Assembly (NCBI GenBank): GCA_034509425.1
Contig: JAVTVJ010001243.1
Span: 661,303-725,302, forward strand
Length of the DNA: 64,000 nt
From: Eopsaltria australis
Taxonomy: Eukaryota > Chordata > Aves > Passeriformes > Petroicidae
Direction: 5' to 3'
Of the stretch, positions 40,101 to 49,674 are shown piece by piece (the stretch's first letter is position 1; every line of letters starts with the position of its first letter). The notes below the pieces were generated by a model. The model did no database searches. It was given only the letters and a program-made list of their open reading frames with translations, and was not told the origin of the DNA. The position numbers and the translations under genes were made by a program.

Positions 40101-43100
40101 ACTTCTCTTCTTCTCTGTGTCGTGCCAGATAGGAAAGGTTTTGGAAGGGAACTCAGTCAAAATGTCTTGGTCACTGGGAAATGTCTAAGAGCTGTGTGAA
40201 ATCTCCTTGAATAATGGAGGGTAGCCAGAACCTGAAGTGAGGACATCATCTTCAGTGTCCTGGGAAGATCTTTTCCTATTGACATGAAGGGCAAAGTGTG
40301 ATGTAAGGCTGTCAGTCTTCTAAAAAGAGAGCAGGAGAGCCCATCCTTCTCCAACAATACTGGGAAAAAGCTCTCTCACCCATCATGGTGCTGGAGGATA
40401 AATCACCCTTTGTCTGCAAATGATTATGCACAGTGGAAGGGCTCATTAAGAGGTATTTTGACAATCACAGAATTAGGTGAACATTGGTCCAACCTTTAAT
40501 GAGCTTTGCCATTTTCACCACTAAAACACACCCCTAAGTGCCATATCCACACACCCTTTGAACAGTTTGAGGGATGGTGACTCAACCACTTCCCTGGGCA
40601 GCCTGTTACAATGCTTGATAATCCTCTCCATGAAGAATTTTTTCCCTGCTATCCACTAAACCTCTCCTGGCACAACCTGAGGCCATTCCCTCCTGTCCTA
40701 TACCTTGTTACTTGGGAGAAGAGGCTGATCCCCACCTCACTACAGCACTCACCAGCACCTCAATGTCTTTCTTTCAGTGAGGGACCCAAAACTGAACACA
40801 GGATTTGAAGTGTGGCCTCACCAGTGCTCAGTACAGGGGGACAATCTAATGCGTTGATCACGCTATTTCTGATACAAATAGTCTGTTCTTGTGTGTTCTT
40901 TCTTCCTGCCCTTGAATCTCTTTGTGCTTCAGTGAGGAAAGCTGAAGGACCAGGAAGCAAGCCAGAGTCCAGGCTATATGCAGAAATAAGAAATAGAAGA
41001 TCTCTTTAAGGCATGTAACCTCCCAGAAATATTTGCTATCATCATTCTCCCTATCACAAAGCAGGCTGGGTACCTGCTTTCTGCACAGAAATGTTATTGG
41101 TTGTTACTTGTTTTATCACTGGTCTCCATTTCTCTGTTACAGGCTCTGGTGATCTTCAGCTGATGTTTATTCTCAGCTAGTCTCAGGCCTGGCACTCCAC
41201 TGCCTTGTTCTCAGTATCCATGGGAACATTCACATTGTTCCACAACTCAAAACAGGAATTCGGTGTCCACCTTCGCTTTAGAGATTCACTCCTCATCTGC
41301 TGCATGAGAGAGTGCCCTGCCTTCCTATGGGACATAGAGTCTGAGAATAGGCTTTTCTACATTAATTCTGTGTTCTTGTGTTCATCGTCTAAGTGGAGAA
41401 AGTCTTTCTTTGCCAGGATCTGAAAAGACAAGAGCTTTTTTCCTGAGCTTTTGACTGGCAAAAGGAAAGCCAATGAAAGCAGTTTCCCAGCCACTCCGTG
41501 TCCTCCCCCCTGAAGCTAGCCATGCTCATTTGCATCCTTCCTCCCCACCACAGCATCACATCCCCATCCAGGGTGTTGGGGCAGATGTTCAAGAGGAAGA
41601 TACTGCTGCTTCATCTGGAGCAATGTTCTGAACCATTACTGTGCAACCTCAGGAGGAGCTGTCCCATGAGGCAACTCTGGGGAGAGACTGTTTTTTCCTT
41701 CATATATGCAGAAAGCTGGATGAGAAGAGACATGCCCCGGAGCTCCTGCCTCTCCAGGCACCACAACTGTTCAATAACTCAGCACAGACATCAAGTCCTG
41801 GTCCTCAGTAGCTGGTTAATCCTTCTTGAGGACCTGTGCCCGCCTCCAGGGTACTTCCTACACAGCAAATCCAGCAGAATGGAGCAGCTCAAACTTTCCA
41901 AGATTTTTATTCACTTGCTGTTTCTCAGCAGGAGCCACCACTTGCCTCATCCCTATTGACACCAGGGAGGACCGTAAATCAGCTGCACAGCGATAGCACA
42001 GCCCTCATGATGCTCATTATGCATCTCACTGCTGGAGAAAAGCACCACCTTTGGTGCCAAGTACATTAGGGAACGTGCCTAGGTTTGAAAAACCTCCATG
42101 GGAGGGAATCACAACATTTCTAAAGCTTGGCCTCTTGCATCACAAAAGCTGAGCATGCTCCTCACCATATCTCAAAAGTCCAAGGCCAAGAAACAAAATG
42201 AACAGCTTTAAAACAACAAAGCTGTGCTGGGGTTTGTGCACAGTGTTTGTTGCCACAATCTGGCCCAAAGTCACCATCTCACATTTCCCTGTCAGAACGA
42301 TGGAAATATAAATAGGGCTTATAAACCCAAAGTATTTCCAGCTCATACATCCAAAGGATAGAAATTATAGTCTCTTAGCAAGGAAAATGTTCGAGGGTAG
42401 TGAGGTAATGGGACCTGGTTACAGAGCTCATTTCTCTGAAAATCTTCAATACAGCATGGAAAATTTTCAATGTCCTTGATGCAACCTCTGTTAATTTATA
42501 AAATAATCCCCTCTTTCAGTGGAAAAGCCCCTTCCTTCGAGAATGAACTGCTGAGTTCCACTTTGGGAACAGTTTCTCTCCAGCTGCTGTTTCCAGATAT
42601 TTTTGAATGGCTCCAAAGACAGAGCGTCAGCAAGGAATAAAATCTGTCTGCTTGAAGGATAATCCATTGCCTGTTGGCTTACCTAGAAAGGGCCTCACTT
42701 TTTCTGTGCATTAGCTAGGGCTGCTGCTGTTCTACCATAGAAGTCCGAGCTCCAGACTTGCTAAATAATATCCTGGAAGTCCATGTCATGAGTCACAGCA
42801 GTGTTTCAGGGGCTCTGCTCATTTGATTAATAACATTACCATGCCTGCCCCTCACTTGTTGACTTACAGCCACAAGAGCCTGGGATGTGCTGCATATGTA
42901 GTAAACTGATTAAAGGGGAATCTGTGTCAATGTATGGATGTGTACAAGAGCTTTTTGAAATCCCTTATGATCTTCCCACCCACTGGGCACTGCTTCAATA
43001 CGGAGTTCAATCGTCAGGAAACAAACTTGCTCCCTCATCTGCGTTGCACATTGCAAGGAGCTTGCCAAGTACAGCCCAGGTTTTAGAAAGAAAGGAGAAT

Positions 43101-46100
43101 CCCCCCACCAGTGAATTTATGACCCTTGGCTTTGCTTGTGGCTGTGCATGCCTGAGTGACATGGAAACTGCAGAAAATCTGTTTGGCCTGTTTCTATGCT
43201 CTTACACTTGCAGCTATGTTGGATTTTTCCTTTTTTTAATGACTAGGGTGTTTTGTTGGGTTTGTTGCATTGTAACACAAGCAACACTTGATGAGAGGCC
43301 CAGAGAAGAGCAACAACATGTGTTAGTGAAAAGAAAGGGAAAGGATGGAAAAGAAACAAGGAGTGGTTAGAAGTGCTTCCGGAGCATTTGAAAGTGAAAC
43401 ACCACTCTGCTCATCTCTTGCAGGTCCTTCAAGCCAGATTTCGTCCTGATCCGGCAGCACGCCTACAGCATGGCACTGGGGGAAGACTTCCGCAGCCTCA
43501 TCATCGGCCTCCAGTACGGTGGCATCCACACCGTCAACTCGCTCTACTCCATCTACAACTTCTGCAGCAAGCCCTGGGTGGTAAGTGATGATCCAGCACT
43601 GCAAAGCAGATCTCTGGGACCCATAAAACACCAGGCTTGCCTTCCAGGCTGTTTCAATGGAGCTGGTCTCTTTAGGGTAAAATCCAAACAACTTTAGGAG
43701 TCCAGGTGGGAGCTCTTGGGGGGAAGAAAACCTACCAGCACTGCTTCTTTGTCAGCCTCTAGTTGTAGCAAGGGGTTATTTCTTCACCCTCAGCAGGAGG
43801 TTTCACTTGTCCCAGACTCTAAAGGATCACCAACAGCTGACTGCAGCAACACCTAGATTTCTTGTAAGGCATGGGAAGGACCCACATGGGAGAGGTCATG
43901 AAGGACTGTTTCCCCTGGGAGGGATCCCACGCTGGAGCAGGGAAAGAGTGTGAGGAGTCCTGCCCCTGAGGAGGAAGGATCGGAAGAGACAACATGTGAT
44001 GAACAGATGAAAACCACCACTCCAAATCCTCCTGCACCATTGGCTGGGAGGAGGTAGAGAAAATCAGTCCAGTCAGGGTCAAACCACCACACATGCAGTT
44101 TGGCAACAGTCCCAGAGTGAAATACAGTATTATCATAAAGTGTTGGTTCATTGAACCTGAAACACTGCGTCTTGCAAAGACCTAGGCTGAGTCAGCTCCT
44201 GATGAGGACTGGACAGAGTTTCGACATTTTGCACTGGAAGCTCCCTTCACCTGTTCTTTAAATTTTGTCAAGTTCACATGAGAATATCAGAAAACCTTGA
44301 AAAATAGTATCATTGGCTTCTCTTAGCCACAAATCAAAGTATGTAATAATTCCCCAGACCATTTCTATGACCAGGCAGCTGAAGGTGCAGAAGCAGGAGA
44401 TAAGGGGACATAAGTTGGCCATAAGCCACAAGAGTAAGGCTGGCTATTGCAGTACCTGCAGGAGGAAGTCAGATGCTGATACCATTTTGGAGTTGGCATA
44501 TGGGTTTTCCAAGCAGTTTTGTCTCAAAATTCCTTCTCTGATCGTTCACTGATCGTTCCAGAATGGAAATTTCCCTGCATTCTTCTAGGTTTGAAGCAGG
44601 AAACTATGGCTATATGGATGTGAGAAGATGGGACTTTCCAATATGACCCCACAGAAAACCTTTAGATGTGATTTCAGGAATTCCCTTACTCATTGCATAA
44701 ATGTAGCTTGGGGTGTGATAGAATGTTTATAGCAAATGATAGCTTGATTCCATATCACCTACTTAAGTGGGGTTTTATTGTTGTTTTTTCTTTGGAATAA
44801 ATATCTCAGTGGTCCTCACTGTGTTGATTGGTAGCTAAAGTCCAGGTGAGGTCTGTAGTAACTCAGACTTTTATTTCCATGATTGGGCAGAGTTGGATTT
44901 AAGTAATTTCTTACTAAGATGGTGCCAGTGTAATAAACAGAGACCTTTCCGTTTTCATGCCTTTTATAACATCTGTGGGGTTCATTGAGACCAAAAGAAA
45001 GATCCTGTATTTTCCAAAAATGCTGCCATGCAATAATGAGAGTGGTGAGAACAATCTCACTTTGCTATCACTGTATAAGTGGTTAATGCACATTTGACCT
45101 CAGTTTCCATTTGGTTTTTCATTTCCAGGCTCAGTACCACACCTTCACATTGTTTCTGACAGCTGGTCCTACACACAAGTGCATTGGCCCTGGTGACCCC
45201 ATAAAAAGCCTCCACATTTACACTGCCTTTTTTTGACAGTCATGTTGTCCATTCCATCTGATTTTGGGGTTGAGTCAGTCAGGGCTTAGTTGACACTTTG
45301 CAACTCATGCCTTGTAATTATGTTTCTGATGGTGTGAAGGGTCCTCAAGATGTGAAAGGCCTATTTTTGGGCATCTAAAATAAAAGAAAACAAACAAACT
45401 TAGCACATTAAGGGAAAAAAAAAAAAAAAAAAAGCAGTTCTGGAAAGGCAGTGTGGGAGAACTTGGCTCTGCCAGCAGCTTGGCTCTAGCTAATCTGGGT
45501 CTGGTTGTGCCATGCTTTCCTCACAGGGAATACAGCTGGAACAGACAGCCTTCCCAGAGGAGTCAAGGAAACCACGTGCAAACAATTTAAACACGCTTAC
45601 AAAATGCCTCCTTTCCCTGCTGCCCCTGCACACACATCACCCCCACACCAGTGATTGTAATGTGCTCAGCAGTCTAAGATTGCATTGAATGAGCAATGCT
45701 CAGATGGTATTGAAGCTCATGTAGAGATTGCAGTGGGGGCATTTGAGGGCAAAAAGCTTTACTGGCAGCAGAATCAGAAAATTTTATTTTTGTGATAGCT
45801 GGGAAGTGAGAGATAGGGGCACTTCGGTGCGTGTTTCACTTTGATTGTAAAACAAGCATCTTGAAATAAGGGATCTGCAAGATATAAACTTTTTGGATCT
45901 AGAAAACAGTTGAGATGCATGAAGAAATGAAATTAAATACCCCTGGGAAGTGTGCTTTTCACTCTCATTTTTTATTTTCTCAAAAAATGGTTCCATTTCA
46001 TAGAAATGTTTATGGTTTTGTGGAGGGAGATGAAACTGAGACTGTTTTTCCTTGGCAGTTTGCAACCACATTCTATTCTCAGCAACTCTAATTACAATCA

Positions 46101-49100
46101 GCTGAGTTTGAGTTTGAGTTTACTCAAACATGCAGCTCCAATTTTTAATTACATTTGCCAGGTTTCCATTTCTGTAATACACCAACTTCTTCAAAGATTA
46201 AAACAGGCACAGTTTGAATGTTTCTGAGAGAAAAAAAAAGAGTATTCAGAAGGTCTCATACCCTGAAGGAAACATCTAAGAAACCTAAATTTTATGATTA
46301 TCCCAGAACTATTGAGAAATACTACAAGCACACTAAGCACAATGTTTCAACCACTAATAATAATTTCTGTGTTAGAATTCTAAGTTGCAATCCAAAATAC
46401 AGTGGGAAGAATGCTCAGAGCAGTACTCACACTGCATGCAGGTAATGTCTGTAATTGCAAAGCAACTTTTGCACCTGTAAGGCAGCAGGAAACATGAAGT
46501 TTTTCTGACAGTCACATACTGAGTCCAGGGACTCCCAGCCAAACTGTTATTGACTGTCAAGGGATATAGGCTCCCTGATGACCTAGGCACTTCCACAATA
46601 TGCAAAAAGCCTTAAGGTCCTCTGAATGGATCTTTTTATTTCTCTGTAAAGATTCCCTGCATGTAGATCTGATCTCCAGCCACTCAGGCCAAGGCATTTC
46701 CCTTGCCTACATGTTCGAGGTACCTAAAAGCAGGCTGTGCCATGCTGCCTTGCCCCGTGTTTTATCTGTGGTCTGGATGCAATCTCACTAAAACCAGCGG
46801 AATGACAGAAAGCAAGAAGTGCTGCCAGAATGTGGAAGGTGTGGTTATATCTAGCTGAGCTGCTGACAGCAACGTTCCTGCCCATCTGCATGGGGAGATG
46901 CTCCTTGAGCTCTGTTATCAGGTATCTCAGAGGCTGCTGCACCACCTAAAGTGGGAGTCTCTGTCAACATCCTGGCCCTAACACCTGGCAAAAAAAGAGA
47001 AAATGGGAGGGAACTGTCCCATGAGGGGCAATACCAAAGTCAGACCTTTTGCAGGCTTGGCCCAGTGATGAGGCTCCCAGATGAATCTCTCATCTGAAAC
47101 ACTCGCTATTTCAGCAAAAGCCAAGAGCTGTATATTTCTAAAGGAACAAGTCAGAATATTGTCTATCAGCTGCACAGTTGTTCCAGTTATTTTGTTTGAG
47201 GTGTTTTCCTAGGATAAATGTCCATTGCCTCAACGTCATGGCGTCCATGGTTCACTGGGGCTGCATGCACACACAGCAAGGGGCATGGGCTGTTCTCAAG
47301 CACAGTGTTTTTCTTTCTCTCCCTGTGTTGCTGTCTCATTGTGTTTAACTTTTAAGCCCTGTTTGCTCACCTTGCTAGTCAAAACAGGACTTTATTTTTC
47401 TTTTCTAGAATGTGTAGGGTTAGTGCAAGTAGTTGAGAGAAGCAAGCTGTCCTCCTTCCACAACATCAATACCCTCCTTGCCAACAATAATTATTCTACA
47501 TTGGGAGTTTTTCCCCTTATCTGCTGATGCATGTGAGGGTGGTGGTGGTGTTAGTGATGGGATATGCCACCTCTTGATGTGTCCTGGATTTTCTTTAAAT
47601 GCTGTGTTTTGAACTGTGGGATTAGGAAAAGGATTCTTTGCATTTGTCTACAAATCTGCTGGCAGCTGCCCCTTCAGCGTTTGGCCTGGGTCTGGCGCAC
47701 ACCTTGCAGCCGGATTTTTTTGCACAGTGACTGCATGCCAAGCTTTAGCTCTCAAACGGGTATTTCTTCTCCACCAGCAAATGAAGTTTCAACTTCTTAT
47801 GCAGCAATTCTTTTGCTTAGACTAGCCCAGTAACCAGGAGAGGAGCCTTAACAGGGGCACTCAGCACAAAACATCCTCCATAGCTCTCTCTGTCTGCAAT
47901 GTAACCTTGGTGTTGTGATTTGGTGCATTTACTGACTCCAGCTGCAGCCCAGAAATGCTCAGAACATGCAAGACCAAGCAGCTAATGCTATTGGGAAGAA
48001 AGAGAGCTTGTTTTTCTTTCCTTTCTTCCCTAGATGTCTGTTTCCTTCCCTTAATCTCTGTGTTACTTCCCTCAGGTGACGCAGGGATCTCATTCAAGAA
48101 TAATACACCCCTAGCTTTGATAAGGAACTTGAGAAACTCATGCAAAGGACTTACAACCTGTCCTTACTTGGCCCAGGCTGGAGACCTTTAGTAATTAACT
48201 TGATTTTACCAAATTCTGGGGGGCTTGGAAACTGAATTCAGTTTATAAACTATTTAGTGAATAGGACTCAATGGGGAACTCAGTCCTATCTACCAGTGCA
48301 GCAGGAACCAATCCCCAAACACTTTATTCTCTTACCTGGCTGCCAGTCAAAGCACTTCAGCAACAGCTGTGCCAGTTCAGCACTGTCTGTGGTAACAGGG
48401 CTGTTCTCTTAAAAGAGTGAGCAGGATGGCTTAATACCTGGATTTATAGACTCTAAGCTTCTCCTGAGGTCTGGGAGGTTTCTGGGATATGCATCACCTC
48501 TTACTCTCTTTGGTATATCAACCCTGCTTCAGAAACATTTTCTGTCATTGTTATTAGGTTTCTCTCTTCTAGTTTTGGTCATTTCTCCAGGTAATGAGTG
48601 ATGGATCAAACAAGGAGGCTGCAGATAACATGCAGAATAGTCTGCTTGCTTCACCGGTAGCTGAAGCAGAGCAGGAATTTGCTGTGCTGTGTTGCACTTC
48701 TGTTGGGGTTTTGGAACCTGAACAGAAATCAAAACTCAGTCCTACCATGGGGAGCTTTGTGTCTGGTTGAGCACAATCCTGAATAATAAAAGGGTTTGTA
48801 ATGTGGTGATAGTGGGGACAGTGGTGAAGTTCATGTTGATGGGTGGGGACAATGACAAATGTTTCTCCTTGTGGGTGAAATGTCGGGGTGGTTGCTGTCC
48901 CCAATGATGTTACATACTGCTCTGTCTCTAGTGCCTCCCTCAGACCTCATGGTAGATGGGACAGAGACAGGCAGATGAACCCCCCTCTCTCCTGTAATTT
49001 ATGAAGGGCTGTTGGGGGACCCTTGATTCACAAGAAATGTCAGTTGTGATCAACACTGGTCTCCTACTTGCTTGGTCTGACACTCAGACCTGGTAGCACA

Positions 49101-49674
49101 GGCAGTTCCCTCTAGCAATCACTGTCCCTTAGCAATTCTTCTGCCTTGCTTGGATTTGGCCATGGAGTAGAGATCCAAGGGACAGCTTTGGTTTGTTTAG
49201 TCTCTGATGGGAGTGGTGGCACTGATTTTCTGGCTCTATCCTCTACTAAGAAAGGCTCCTCTCCCCAGCTGCATTTGGAATGCAAATGTTGCTCATAGTA
49301 GATCTGTAAGTAAACCCAAACTGACTCTCTTCTGGCTCTTGTATCCCTTCTGTGCTCTCTTAGTCCAAGGTTTGTGTACATAGGCTGGCTTGGCCATGGA
49401 TAAATACAGCAGCTTCATATTTTCTTGCTGATCTCAGGTCAAAAAAGCAAGGTGGGAAAGACATAATAACATTTCTCTCACCTCCTTCACCACTATCAGA
49501 ACATTTTGCAAGCACTTGCCTGTTACACAATAAGTCACTGATACCCATTGTGTTTGTTTTTTGTTCCCCCTCCCTCACCCCAAGTTCTCTCAGCTCATTA
49601 AAATCTTCAACTCGCTGGGCCCTGAGAAGTTCCCCCTGGTGGAGCAAACGTTCTTTCCAAGCCATAAGCAGATG
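11102..49674 (+). CDS. SYN3: Synapsin III (SYN3), 5' part of spliced gene, five coding exons, 3' end outside window
   Basis: Synapsins are peripheral membrane phosphoproteins of synaptic vesicles that tether vesicles and regulate neurotransmitter release and neuronal development. Five exons (11102-11418, 23242-23299, 32905-32996, 43424-43580, 49585-49674) join without a frame break into 714 nt, or 238 codons. The start [13 protein letters not shown] is domain A, with the Ser-9 phosphorylation motif RRLS. Residues about 30-90 are the Ser/Pro-rich linker (domain B). From about residue 92 ([15 protein letters not shown]) the conserved domain C begins. The wording of exons 1, 3, 4 and 5 fits synapsin III better than I or II, as judged from family memory: [53 protein letters not shown]. 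The family is normally about 580 residues, so the ATP-binding remainder of domain C and the C-terminal domains lie beyond 64000. TIMP3 sits antisense in the last intron, the expected arrangement for this locus. Confidence 0.95.
11419..23241 (+). other. SYN3 intron after coding exon 1 (11.8 kb)
   Basis: GTAAGT donor and CTTCTGCAG acceptor. It contains the 53-base poly-T run at 22103-22155. Open frames up to about 145 codons occur, but none shows family similarity or coding-like composition. No RNA gene seen. Confidence 0.9.
22103..22155. repeat. Poly-T homopolymer, 53 bases uninterrupted
   Basis: An unbroken run of 53 T lies between ATGTGAGC and GCTTATGC in the SYN3 intron after the first coding exon. 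It is by far the longest homopolymer in the window. I see no recognisable retroposon next to it and no flanking target-site duplication. Confidence 0.97.
23242..23299 (+). CDS. SYN3: SYN3 second coding exon
   Basis: This 58-nt exon has its acceptor CTTCTGCAG ending at 23241 and donor GTCAGT at 23300. Its first base completes the split Trp codon from the previous exon. It then encodes 19 residues, [19 protein letters not shown], an early part of synapsin domain C (the family has KYF.GKK.NGEI.I.VEQ here). It leaves the frame at phase 0, which matches the next exon. The donor has C at +3, so it is not a perfect consensus. Confidence 0.95.
24140..24330 (-). mobile_element. Possible old CR1 LINE fragment, reverse orientation
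   Basis: The stretch CTGATCCAACTCTCTCCATT followed by AAAGCAGGGTCAGCTTCAAAG and later CTAAATCTCCAGACTCTACC has the word order of reverse-oriented CR1 (TCCAACCCC, GCAGGGTCACCT, TCTCCAGAGAAGGAGACTCC). Similarity is weak and scattered, so this call is tentative. Confidence 0.35.
27490..27700 (+). mobile_element. Probable degenerate CR1 LINE fragment
   Basis: The run GTGAGAGGAGACTGAAAGAG then CTGGGTCTGTTCATCCTGCC matches the CR1 3' region pattern (GAGAGACTGAGGGAGCTGGGGTTGTTCAGCCTGGAGAAGAG). The following 100 bp are a poorer match. It is likely an old 5'-truncated copy in a SYN3 intron. Confidence 0.45.
29530..29790 (+). mobile_element. CR1 LINE 3'-end fragment
   Basis: GGGAGAGATTTAGGTTGGGC, GGAAAACTTTCCATGGTTGT, TAAGGTACAGACTGCCTGAG and GAGGTTCCTCATCTGTGGAA follow the CR1 order (AGATTTAGGTTGGATATTAGGAAAA, GGGTTGTTAAGCATTGGAACAGGCTGCC). 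The block ends with TGATGTCTTGAAGTCCTTCC and a degenerate terminal motif near 29775-29787. It is 5'-truncated and diverged. Confidence 0.7.
31889..31960. repeat. T-rich low-complexity tract with TTTTG units
   Basis: CTTTTT-type units lead into 19 T (31912-31930), then GTTTG and TTTTG repeats, then a further T run. It is an ordinary simple repeat inside a SYN3 intron. Confidence 0.9.
32905..32996 (+). CDS. SYN3: SYN3 third coding exon
   Basis: This 92-nt exon has its acceptor CTCCACTCCAG ending at 32904 and donor GTGAGG at 32997. It encodes 30 residues, from [12 protein letters not shown] to [11 protein letters not shown], plus two bases (AG) of an Arg codon completed by the next exon. The segment belongs to synapsin domain C. 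The motif [19 protein letters not shown] points to the SYN3 paralogue; SYN1 has a different wording (SDLNLVAHANGGFSVDMEV). Confidence 0.95.
38515..38532. repeat. Poly-T run, 18 bases
   Basis: An uninterrupted run of 18 T in a SYN3 intron, simple repeat. Confidence 0.9.
39070..39165 (+). mobile_element. CR1 LINE 3'-end fragment
   Basis: GGGCCAGATGGTTTCCAAAG, ATCCTCTCCAACCTAAACTA, then CCCTATGACTTTATCCTGTGAT correspond to the CR1 tail (GGACCAGATGACCTCCAGAGGTCCCTTCCAACCT, ATTCTATGATTCTGTGAT). Only about 100 bp of the 3' end remains. Confidence 0.75.
40463..40885 (-). mobile_element. CR1 LINE 3' fragment, reverse orientation, about 420 bp
   Basis: Read on the + strand this is the reverse complement of a CR1 3' end. 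It begins ATCACAGAAT (the reversed terminal ATTCTGTG motif) and runs through GGTCCAACCTTTAATG, GGGATGGTGACTCAACCACTTCCCTGGGCAGCCTGTTACAATGC in order. It continues through CTCTCCATGAAGAATTTTTTCC, AACTGAACACAGGATTTGAAG and CAGTGCTCAGTACAGGGGGAC to ACGCTATTTCTGATACAAA. This is the clearest mobile element in the window. It lacks the reverse-transcriptase region and is inactive. Confidence 0.85.
43424..43580 (+). CDS. SYN3: SYN3 fourth coding exon
   Basis: This 157-nt exon has its acceptor CTCTTGCAG ending at 43423 and donor GTAAGT at 43581. The first base completes the Arg codon. The next 52 codons run from [16 protein letters not shown] to [15 protein letters not shown] and leave at phase 0. This is one of the most conserved parts of synapsin domain C (KPDF.L.RQHA.SM and RSL.IGLQY.G...NSL.S.YNFC.KPWV). 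The exon is visibly more GC-rich than the surrounding intron, with CpG-containing codons absent from the flanks. Confidence 0.96.
43581..49584 (+). other. SYN3 intron after coding exon 4 (6.0 kb)
   Basis: GTAAGT donor and a C-rich CCCCAAG acceptor. It contains a 20-base A run at 45415-45434. No gene or mobile element recognised. Confidence 0.9.
45415..45434. repeat. Poly-A run, 20 bases
   Basis: An uninterrupted run of 20 A in a SYN3 intron. The upstream sequence shows no clear retroposon body. Confidence 0.9.
49585..49674 (+). CDS. SYN3: SYN3 fifth coding exon, last SYN3 exon in the window
   Basis: This 90-nt exon is in phase 0 at both ends. It encodes 30 residues, starting [20 protein letters not shown] and ending with TFFPSHKQM. 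The acceptor is a C-rich tract ending in CCCCAAG (49584), which is the weaker AAG form. The donor is GTGAGT at 49675. In the family the next residues (VVKMGHAHSGMGK-like in the ATP-binding part of domain C) come from the following exon. I see no such exon through 64000, in keeping with TIMP3 occupying this intron. Confidence 0.95.

Larger units (their letters stand above)
32997..43423 (+). other. SYN3 intron after coding exon 3 (10.4 kb)
   Basis: GTGAGG donor and CTCTTGCAG acceptor. It holds two CR1 fragments in opposite orientation (39070-39165 and 40463-40885) and an 18-base T run. Remaining sequence is unique and AT-rich. Confidence 0.9.

Noticed and set aside
41498..41959. 153-codon + strand frame
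   Set aside because: No domain, signal or flanking splice signals that would make an exon; intronic chance frame.
42885..43370. 161-codon frame just before SYN3 coding exon 4
   Set aside because: There is no family similarity, it is not in frame with the exon across the splice site, and the Cys- and Phe-rich composition is that of translated T-rich intron.
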